A stretch of 6,420 bases of DNA from an uncultured Planctomycetaceae bacterium (GTDB lineage: Bacteria > Planctomycetota > Planctomycetia > Planctomycetales > Planctomycetaceae), in contig CAIXQV010000239.1 in assembly GCA_903921605.1 (NCBI GenBank), positions 1 to 6,420 of the forward strand, written 5' to 3'. Each line of letters opens with the position of its first letter. Positions within the stretch are counted from its first letter, which is position 1. Below the pieces are notes generated by a model. That model was not told the origin of the DNA. It worked only from the letters and a program-made list of their open reading frames with translations, and searched no databases. Below are positions 1 to 5,554 of this stretch, one piece after another. The position numbers and the translations under genes are program-made.

Positions 1-1475
1 ACAGCCTGCATCTGGACCTTTGCTGTAGGCGGTCCTGCAGCCAGAGCATCAATGGGATCCTGTCCCTGAGCGGGCATCCCTGTTGGTGGGCCTGGAGCGG
101 ATGGCACTCCGGCAATTTCCTGATCTCTGGCGTCTCCCCACGGTTTGCGTCCCATGGCTTCCCGGACTTCGCCCTTCTCGACGGTACCGGCCGAGATCTC
201 CAGCTGGAGTTCCTGCAGCTTCTGTGCGGGGTCGTTCAGGGTGTTTGCCTGGATCCTGACCACGAACTGGTTGTATGGTGGTCGGAAGAAGCGTTTGAGT
301 CCCACTTCCAGTTGGCCGGCAACGATCCGCATCATCGGTTGTCCCGTGATGACGGACTGTCCTCGGATGGTCGCCAGCACCGAGGCGTAGCTGCTCATTT
401 CGCCAATACCAGCCATGGCTGGCGGCACGCCACGTTGAGCCAGAGTGGAGTCCCGAGTTTCCTTGGCTCCCTCGGTGTAATCCATATCCCTTGCGGTTGG
501 TTTTTCATCGAGAGTCACGCCCGGTGGCACGAAGCCACTTCTGCCGGCATTTGCGGACCCGGCCAGTTCGGCCTGATATTCGGCAACGATCTGTTCCTGT
601 TGATCCCGAGTGAGACTAACACCAGCGTCCGCCTTGAAGCGTGGACCTCCGCCCGAGGCATTCTGGAAGGTCTGCCTGCGGCTGGTATGCAGTTGCTTGT
701 CGGTGTCGAGTACGTCAGCGATTGCCCGAGTCGGGTTGGCGAAGTCATCCCGCCAGATGAGGGACGGGAGCCCGATTGGAATAACGTACCTGGCTCTGAA
801 CTGGCGATTGCTCAGCCGAGCATACATTTCGGCGAGGGTCTCCGGATCTTTGTCGATGGTGGTCGCATTGAAGTAGCGGCACAGTCTTCCGGTGACCCAG
901 GAGCCTTCAGGAAACTGGGGGCATGCTGGTTGTGGGTAGCACAGCGACCGGGGCAGGATGTAGATCTGTTCGGGTTTTCCATGCTCGTCAGGTATGACCA
1001 GAATCAGCGCAACCCCATGAACCTCCAGCTGTTGTGACAGTTCAAACTTCAACTGGGTGCCGTCCATCCATGGATTCGGCTGGTCCATGAGTCGGGCGAC
1101 TGTGTGGGTGGTTGGAGCGACCACGTAACCTTTCGGCACGTTCCGGCGTTCCATTCCGGACACGGAACTGACGTGTTCGTCTTCGTATTCACCGAATGCT
1201 TCGGAATGCAGGTCAGCCAGTTCTTTCGAGCAATACACGGCGACATCGGCCTGGGTGAACTGCAACGCCTTGATCAGAATGGCGGTCCAGTTCCATCCGC
1301 GAACCTGTTCGAGATCTTCGGTACTTGAGTTCAGAAATCCGCCCATCGGAGGCGCAAAGAAATCGCCCGCCGTGACGCCACCTCCCGACGGAAACGACTT
1401 GAGCAATTCGGCTCCGATCGGTCCGTCCGGGGAGAGTGCAGCGTGCATGTACTGGGAAATGTCTGTCGCTGGCAT
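1..1475 (-). CDS. HK97-family phage portal protein, C-terminus beyond window
   Basis: The frame opens at ATG 1475 and stays open to the left edge, giving 491 residues without a stop. The portal is the dodecameric ring at one capsid vertex that DNA passes through and that binds the terminase and the tail connector. Family marks, in order: an N-terminal FTQADVAVYCSKELADL helix (73-89), HTVARLMDQPNPWMDG (124-139) resembling the conserved H-x-x-x-x-L-L-x-x-PNP-x-M-T block, LEVHGVALILVIPD (150-163), the YILPRS strand, DDFANPTRAIADVLDTDKQ (243-261), the FQNASGGGPRF segment (270-280), VPPAMAGIGEMSSYASV (350-366), and a late AGTVEKGEVREAMGRKPWGD (429-448). From about 455 the sequence becomes Pro/Gly/Ala-rich, so a tail extension or another domain may follow outside the window. 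A GGAAA lies 8 bases before the ATG (weak site). An in-frame stop just upstream leaves no earlier ATG. Confidence 0.92.
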   Translation of the reverse strand, partial: MPATDISQYMHAALSPDGPIGAELLKSFPSGGGVTAGDFFAPPMGGFLNSSTEDLEQVRGWNWTAILIKALQFTQADVAVYCSKELADLHSEAFGEYEDEHVSSVSGMERRNVPKGYVVAPTTHTVARLMDQPNPWMDGTQLKFELSQQLEVHGVALILVIPDEHGKPEQIYILPRSLCYPQPACPQFPEGSWVTGRLCRYFNATTIDKDPETLAEMYARLSNRQFRARYVIPIGLPSLIWRDDFANPTRAIADVLDTDKQLHTSRRQTFQNASGGGPRFKADAGVSLTRDQQEQIVAEYQAELAGSANAGRSGFVPPGVTLDEKPTARDMDYTEGAKETRDSTLAQRGVPPAMAGIGEMSSYASVLATIRGQSVITGQPMMRIVAGQLEVGLKRFFRPPYNQFVVRIQANTLNDPAQKLQELQLEISAGTVEKGEVREAMGRKPWGDARDQEIAGVPSAPGPPTGMPAQGQDPIDALAAGPPTAKVQMQA

Positions 1476-1582
1476 CGTGTGTTTCCAAACCGTAGTGTCT
1501 ATGGTGTAGCATTACGTTATCTGAGCGAGCGTCAGTTGTCACCATGTGAAGGCGCTGGATTCGGGGTTTATTGGTTTGCAGG
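1476..1582 (-). other. Intergenic gap before the portal gene
   Basis: This is the longest stretch without a gene. I see no hairpin of terminator type followed by a T-run. A GTGACA with GATAAC or TAACGT 15-18 bases downstream (minus strand, near 1543-1515) is a poor match to a sigma-70 promoter and is not called. The gap may still hold a late promoter or leader for the portal gene. Confidence 0.4.
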
Positions 1583-1933
1583 TCAGTCGATATCGACCGA
1601 CCAATCTCCGACCACGTTGACCCTGGCTTTGATTATTCGGGCCGCAAACAGCTCATTGTCAGCCTGAGACGCCTGAAAGCACAGTTTTGCGAACTGGTAG
1701 GGCACGATCTCAACTCTCACGTTTTCGAGTTTGGTCCATGGCACGTGAATTTCTTTGACTCGTCCCAGATTTGTGCGTCCGATGACTCTGGTGGTTTCTT
1801 GATCCAGCAGGTGCTGATCGAGCAGATACACTCGACTGGATCGGGGGATGAACTCACGGCCTTCGGTCAGATTTGCGACGACGCAGGGTCCATGCGTTGA
1901 GAGATTGAGGCGGTAGTGCTGGTACGTTTTCAT
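1583..1933 (-). CDS. Small protein of unknown function between terminase and portal genes
   Basis: The 116-residue product (MKTYQHYRLNL...) matches no family I can name. It has no signal peptide or membrane segment. Many short alternating hydrophobic stretches (VYLLDQHLL, EIHVPW, VRVEIVPY, ARVNVVGDW) suggest a mostly beta fold, perhaps a small barrel. ATG 1933 is preferred because AAAGG precedes it by 4 bases and it overlaps the terL stop as TGATG, a typical coupled arrangement; the in-frame ATG at 1951 would add six residues but lacks a ribosome binding site. Being sandwiched between terL and portal argues for a packaging, head or head-tail role, or expression timed with them. That is from context only. 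A gap of 107 bases separates it from the portal gene. Confidence 0.75.
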   Translation of the reverse strand: MKTYQHYRLNLSTHGPCVVANLTEGREFIPRSSRVYLLDQHLLDQETTRVIGRTNLGRVKEIHVPWTKLENVRVEIVPYQFAKLCFQASQADNELFAARIIKARVNVVGDWSVDID

Positions 1934-3600
1934 CAGACCTTTGTCTCCCATTCATTCAGAGCGTTGTAGCCATGAGCCAATGAGTCGACGATGTCATCGT
2001 TGGCTCCGTTGGGGAACAGTCTGAGTTCATCCCAGACAGCTTCCCGCCAGGGCTTTCCGTCGACGAAGCGAGTCTGTCCGTACTTGATCGAGGCCGCCAC
2101 GCCCCGAGCCCGGATGCTTTTTTCTTTGGTCGGATCCTGGGCCACGCATTCAATGCCGTGTCTCTGCAGGGTTATGAACAGGTTTGTGTGAACCTGCTTG
2201 CCGTCCGGTCCCATCATCCGTTCGTTGACAACCCGATAGAATTCGAAGCGTTTCCGGTCCTGCAGGGCCACTCGTTCGATCAGGTTGTCCCGTGAGGTCG
2301 GTTCCTTCTGGATGCGGACAACGTCCAGTACGTAGCGTCTGTCGCCGGACTGGACGATCAGGACACCCACAGTCCAGTCTCCGCCATTCTCCGTTCCAGC
2401 CCGGTCCCACGACCGCACGGCCCGGCACTGGCTGAGCTTTGGGGGCAGGTCTTCGGGTTTGATCCACATCCCGTCGATGTTCTCGAACAGGGTGGACTGG
2501 CTGGACATGGGGTCCTGGTCCATCTGGGCCTGCACGTTCGGTTCGCCCGAGAGGCTCATTTCCCGTTCCATCCGGGCGACCTTCTTCAGATCGAAACGTT
2601 CTGGCCAGAGCAACTCGCCGTCTGTGGTCCTTGGATCCAGCGGGTATCGGTAACGGTGGTTGTGCCTGAATCTCATGGGCAGGCAGACATTGTGCCACGT
2701 GTAATCGTCGAGGCCTTCGATCTCCTCCTGCTGTTCCTCGACGACCATTCCGAGGTGTTCGCCCAGAATTCTGCCGATCAGGTCATTGGTGGCGATTCGC
2801 TGGGCGGTGCAAGTGATTCGGCAGTCGTTTCCAGCCCCACGGGACGCGACGGTGTTGGAGAACCATTTGATGACGTCCTTCAGCTTGGCCTGGGAGTTGG
2901 CGTCACGGCCTTTGTTCGCATCGTCGATGTCGAGCCAGTCGGGGTGGGCTCCGGTTCCGCCACCGCCGACCCCCTGCCCGAATCTCCAGCCGCCGCGGCT
3001 ATTTGTGATCCATTCTTTGCCATCTTTCTCGATTTGAAATCGGTGTCCCCATCTTCGCTGGTACCACGAACTGTGGAGCAGCGTGCTGAGAGCATCCCGA
3101 GTCTGGCCGGGGACAACGTCCGAGTAACTGAAGTAGGCGAGCCGTTCTGTCGGGTCAATCGCCCAACGCCAGGCAGGCTTAAAGACACCATGCCAGAGAC
3201 TTTTGCCGGTTCCGGGCGGCACGGAGAACAGAGCACGCATGATCTCACGGTCCGACATGCGGCCGATGACCCTCGAGAACACGTGCTGGTGCCAGTTGTC
3301 CTGAAATGTCTTGCCAATTCTGGCGTGCGGCCAGGCTCTGCGGACGAAGGTGATCAGGTCAGCCGTGGTCTGTTCCGGTGTGTCCCGATATTCCTGATAT
3401 CTGCGTTTGATCTCAGGTTGTTCAATGAATAGCCAACGGCATTCCCGTGGTTGGCTATCGACGAGCATTTCCAGGTCGTCTTCCGTGAGCAACTCGGGAT
3501 GGATCTTCAGCTGGGCGATCCTGTCCTTCTTTTTGGTCAGCCGCACTTTTCTGGCCTGAAGTCTGGCCATGAGCACCACGGAGGACTTAGCCGTCAGCAT
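1933..3600 (-). CDS. terL: Terminase large subunit (DNA-packaging ATPase and nuclease)
   Basis: This 555-residue protein is the motor that cuts concatemeric phage DNA and drives it through the portal into the prohead. Both domains are visible in order. ATPase: Walker A VPPGTGKS (127-134), a Gly-rich loop (GVGGGGTGAHP, 210-220) leading into Walker B WLDIDD (222-227), and coupling motif CTAQRIATNDL (264-274). After the QMDQDP linker (359-364) comes the RNase H-like nuclease: RSWDRAG with Asp399, a strand ending LDVVRI with Asp426, and FPNGANDDIVD with Asp535/Asp536. The length is normal for the family. ATG 3600 overlaps the previous gene and has only a weak AAGAAA upstream; ATG 3570 would remove ten residues and is an alternative. 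The stop TGA (1935-1933) shares a base with the next ATG. Walker A has Gly-Thr where many terminases have an Arg-containing loop such as PPRHGKS. Confidence 0.96.
   Translation of the reverse strand: MLTAKSSVVLMARLQARKVRLTKKKDRIAQLKIHPELLTEDDLEMLVDSQPRECRWLFIEQPEIKRRYQEYRDTPEQTTADLITFVRRAWPHARIGKTFQDNWHQHVFSRVIGRMSDREIMRALFSVPPGTGKSLWHGVFKPAWRWAIDPTERLAYFSYSDVVPGQTRDALSTLLHSSWYQRRWGHRFQIEKDGKEWITNSRGGWRFGQGVGGGGTGAHPDWLDIDDANKGRDANSQAKLKDVIKWFSNTVASRGAGNDCRITCTAQRIATNDLIGRILGEHLGMVVEEQQEEIEGLDDYTWHNVCLPMRFRHNHRYRYPLDPRTTDGELLWPERFDLKKVARMEREMSLSGEPNVQAQMDQDPMSSQSTLFENIDGMWIKPEDLPPKLSQCRAVRSWDRAGTENGGDWTVGVLIVQSGDRRYVLDVVRIQKEPTSRDNLIERVALQDRKRFEFYRVVNERMMGPDGKQVHTNLFITLQRHGIECVAQDPTKEKSIRARGVAASIKYGQTRFVDGKPWREAVWDELRLFPNGANDDIVDSLAHGYNALNEWETKV
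1938..1942 (-). promoter_or_regulatory. Ribosome binding site for the 116-residue protein, inside the end of terL
   Basis: AAAGG on the minus strand, formed by the last codons of terL, lies 4 bases before ATG 1933. Together with the TGATG stop-start overlap (1935-1931) it supports this start over ATG 1951. Confidence 0.6.
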
Positions 3601-4363
3601 TTGCAGTTTCTTGTTTTGAGAGGTACAGCGCCCACTCCAGGACCATGAGAATCCACTTGCCGACCGTCAGCCAGAAGATCAGCCCGGTGCCGATTGCTCC
3701 GGATTTCTTAGCCGCGTCATAGATGGCAGCCGCCTCACGTTTGCAGGTTTCACGGACGGTCCCGGGGCGACTTCCTCCGACCGCCTTCAATGCAGGCTCA
3801 ACGAGTCCGGCAGCATGAATGGTTTTCATGGACTTGCGGACGGTTTCGAAGTGATTGGCCGGCACGTTCGCCTTCATCATGGACCTCTGAACGAGTGCAG
3901 CCCAGTTTGCCTGGGGCGTTTCTTCTGGCTTTGGATTCGGAGTTTCCGAATCATCGAAGACAAAGAGCACGTTGGGTTTGAAGGAACTATCGGTTCGCAC
4001 GAGGATTGCAGGCCGTCCTTCGGTCTCCTGCAACTCGAGACTTCCCACTTCGGCCTGCACTTCGAATCCCTTGAGAGTCACGGTCAGCAGCAGCGATGGC
4101 TTGAAGTTCCACACGGCAAAGACTTCCGTCGAGACGGTGACGCTGGGCGGGACATTCAGCACAGCCCCGCCGAGGTCAATCCGGGGTTCGCGGCGGGTGA
4201 GCGCCAGGAGGATGCGGTTGATTTCAGCAGGCAGGCTTGCTCTGCGGGTAATCCTGAGCAGTGGTCCCATCGGTGGTGAAGCCAGTCCGGATTCCGATCG
4301 TTCCGAGCGAACCAACGCCGAGATCCTGAACGACTGCTGAGCAAAATCTTCGAACAGATTCAT
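3587..4363 (-). CDS. Unrecognised protein with C-terminal transmembrane segment, directly upstream of terL
   Basis: The 258-residue product is not one I recognise. The N-terminal part (about 1-60) is basic and polar. Residues about 62-135 alternate hydrophobic and polar residues in a way that suggests a beta-rich domain (for example VLNVPPSVTVSTEVFAVW and the SLLLTVTLKGFEVQAEV stretch). A Pro/Glu linker (140-150) leads to a helical, Lys/Ala-rich region (155-222). A hydrophobic stretch at about 224-247, including LIFWLTVGKWILMVLEWALYL, looks like one membrane helix near the C-terminus. The ATG at 4363 has TGAGGA 4 bases upstream, and that element contains the stop of the lipoprotein gene, so translation is probably coupled. 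Its 3' end overlaps the terL start by 14 bases. The position often holds a small terminase, but there is no DNA-binding helix-turn-helix that I can see and the membrane helix argues against that role. Confidence 0.7.
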   Translation of the reverse strand: MNLFEDFAQQSFRISALVRSERSESGLASPPMGPLLRITRRASLPAEINRILLALTRREPRIDLGGAVLNVPPSVTVSTEVFAVWNFKPSLLLTVTLKGFEVQAEVGSLELQETEGRPAILVRTDSSFKPNVLFVFDDSETPNPKPEETPQANWAALVQRSMMKANVPANHFETVRKSMKTIHAAGLVEPALKAVGGSRPGTVRETCKREAAAIYDAAKKSGAIGTGLIFWLTVGKWILMVLEWALYLSKQETANADG

Positions 4364-4367
4364 CGAA

Positions 4368-4373
4368 TCCTCA
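4368..4373 (-). promoter_or_regulatory. Ribosome binding site for the 258-residue membrane protein, overlapping a stop codon
   Basis: TGAGGA on the minus strand, 4 bases before ATG 4363. Its first three bases are the TGA of the lipoprotein gene, so the stop and the binding site are merged. This favours translational coupling of the two genes. Confidence 0.7.
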
Positions 4374-5117
4374 TTCCCATGAAGTGACTTTGACCATCGA
4401 GCACTTTCCGTTGTGACATTGCTTCACGTACCTTGTCACGAGTCGTTTTGGAGTTGATTCAGAACGGCTGGTGTTGCTGGCCAGTTCCTTACCGAGTCGG
4501 AAGGCATTGACGTGATCAGCCACCGCCTGACCGGTGTGGTAGCCTTTCAGGATCGATCGAGTGATCAGTTCGCCATTCTTGGTGACTGCGAAGACCGGCA
4601 GTGAGGTGATGTCTTCGCCGAACTTAGATTTGAAGTCCCTGAAGTTGATCATCCGCGCGTCGGCATCGGGATCATCTCCGAACGTCCAGCCAGCTGCCTC
4701 GAGACTGGGGCGTTGATTCCTGCTCCATCGCTCGCACAAGGTGCAGTGGAATCGATCTGACTGGGTCGAGTCCTGTGGGTCACCAGTGACGCAGAGCAGC
4801 TGAAAGACGTCAGGTTTTTCTTCGGGCGGATCATGTTCGCCAACGTTGTTGCCGCACTTCGTGGAGCACTTGCATGGTTTTCCCGAGGCGATGCACTCAC
4901 ACGGGCCGAGACCGTCGCCAGATCTTCCGGTACCTCCACAGGCACAGTCGGTAGCCGGTTCATCCTGATCTTTGTCTGACTCAAGAACAGTCAGGTAGGT
5001 CAGTTTCGCACGCGCCAACTCAATCTCTGCATCCGACAACTGCGGATCGTTGATCGCCAGTTGTCCAGACTGGGAACAGCCGGCGACAAAAGTCAAAACG
5101 AGCATCCAATACTTCAT
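4371..5117 (-). CDS. Lipoprotein with CxC cysteine cluster and thioredoxin-like domain
   Basis: The 248-residue product begins MKYWMLVLTFVAGC, a short type II signal peptide whose V-A-G-C lipobox would make Cys14 the lipidated residue, so it should be membrane-tethered outside the cytoplasm. A cysteine-rich region follows: C58, C60, C73, C75, C82, C84 and C88, spaced CxC-x12-CxC-x6-CxC-x3-C. With its GGTG and GDGLG segments it recalls the DnaJ zinc region, but the CxC spacing differs. Residues about 104-210 look like a thioredoxin fold: C125-T-L-C128 in the active-site position, a SLP motif (172-174) suited to the cis-proline loop, then VFAVTKNGE and a final helix. A C-terminal CHNGKC pair (C234, C239) is extra. 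The ATG at 5117 is chosen because GAGGAG precedes it by 7 bases. Longer starts (GTG 5168, ATG 5165, ATG 5123) would bury the signal peptide or lack good spacing. Redox or metal-binding activity is inferred; the partner is unknown. Confidence 0.8.
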   Translation of the reverse strand: MKYWMLVLTFVAGCSQSGQLAINDPQLSDAEIELARAKLTYLTVLESDKDQDEPATDCACGGTGRSGDGLGPCECIASGKPCKCSTKCGNNVGEHDPPEEKPDVFQLLCVTGDPQDSTQSDRFHCTLCERWSRNQRPSLEAAGWTFGDDPDADARMINFRDFKSKFGEDITSLPVFAVTKNGELITRSILKGYHTGQAVADHVNAFRLGKELASNTSRSESTPKRLVTRYVKQCHNGKCSMVKVTSWE

Positions 5118-5124
5118 CACCATA

Positions 5125-5130
5125 CTCCTC
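5125..5130 (-). promoter_or_regulatory. Ribosome binding site deciding the lipoprotein start at 5117
   Basis: GAGGAG on the minus strand lies 7 bases before ATG 5117, ideal spacing, but only 1 base before ATG 5123 and 4 before GTG 5120. It therefore favours the start that places the lipobox at residues 11-14. The site can pair with CTTC just upstream to give a small hairpin (4-base stem, TCGA loop), too short to be called a regulator with confidence. Confidence 0.75.
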
Positions 5131-5164
5131 GAGAAGACAACGCGTGACAGATCAGTCCAGTGCA

Positions 5165-5542
5165 TCACGCCAATCGATGGCGGTCGTAAGGGTTTTCGAG
5201 AGTCAATTGATCAGCCCGGAAAGACTTCACGGTGTTTTCGAACGCCTCTCGCCCCTGCTTGCCAGCCATCGCAACGCCACTCTTGCCGGCCGCGATGAAC
5301 GGTTCGATCTGGGCCATGAAGTTTCTGGCGGCTGGGCAGCTATCGGTTTGCCAGGTTGGCCAGAGTTCGGTCTGGAAACGGTAAAGGAACTGGCGAACCA
5401 GTGCCGGATCTCCCTGAACCTGGGCCGTGTAGCTGAGCAGCCGCACCGTGATATGGTTTGGTGGTTCCGGAGTTGCGGACTTCATGAGAGCTCCCAGCCC
5501 AGTCAGAGCCATGAGACCACCGACGAACGTACGTCTTTTCAT
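5165..5542 (-). CDS. Small exported or membrane-anchored protein with twin-arginine-like signal, function unknown
   Basis: The 125-residue product starts MKRRTFVGG, followed by a hydrophobic run to about residue 20. The RRTFV block resembles the Tat consensus (S/T-R-R-x-F-L-K), so export by the Tat route is likely. There is no lipobox and no clean A-x-A cleavage site, so the segment could instead remain as a membrane anchor. The remaining hundred or so residues (about 25-125) contain one cysteine (Cys69), a tryptophan-rich stretch (LWPTW, 60-64) and predicted helical, amphipathic segments; I recognise no family. The ATG at 5542 is chosen over an upstream in-frame ATG at 5593 because AAAGGAG sits 5 bases before it and the signal then begins at the N-terminus. 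The upstream stop is embedded in that binding site, and its own TGA (5167-5165) lies 47 bases before the next chosen start. It was probably co-expressed with the peptidase and the lipoprotein. Confidence 0.75.
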   Translation of the reverse strand: MKRRTFVGGLMALTGLGALMKSATPEPPNHITVRLLSYTAQVQGDPALVRQFLYRFQTELWPTWQTDSCPAARNFMAQIEPFIAAGKSGVAMAGKQGREAFENTVKSFRADQLTLENPYDRHRLA

Positions 5543-5547
5543 CCCCG

Positions 5548-5554
5548 CTCCTTT
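5548..5554 (-). promoter_or_regulatory. Ribosome binding site deciding the start at 5542
   Basis: On the minus strand AAAGGAG is followed by 5 bases (CGGGG) and ATG. The TAA of the upstream peptidase gene (5555-5553) overlaps it, so terminating ribosomes would cover this site, which suggests coupled translation. It supports ATG 5542 over the in-frame ATG at 5593. Confidence 0.8.

Noticed and set aside
312..1037. Plus-strand open frame of 241 codons
   Set aside because: It lies wholly inside the portal gene on the other strand, whose translation shows clear HK97 portal motifs; its own translation shows no recognisable domain.
1515..1543. Possible sigma-70 promoter before the portal gene
   Set aside because: The -35-like GTGACA and the -10-like bases are poor matches with uncertain spacing.
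1213..1545. Minus-strand open frame of 110 codons covering the portal start
   Set aside because: It overlaps the portal gene in another frame, has an Arg/His-rich unstructured composition, and the portal frame carries the family motifs.
2150..2698. Minus-strand open frame of 182 codons inside terL
   Set aside because: Pro/Arg/Gly-rich out-of-frame reading of the terminase nuclease region; no domain.
2656..3432. Plus-strand open frame of 258 codons
   Set aside because: It is antisense to the terminase gene, across the Walker A and Walker B region, and is explained as a shadow of that codon usage.
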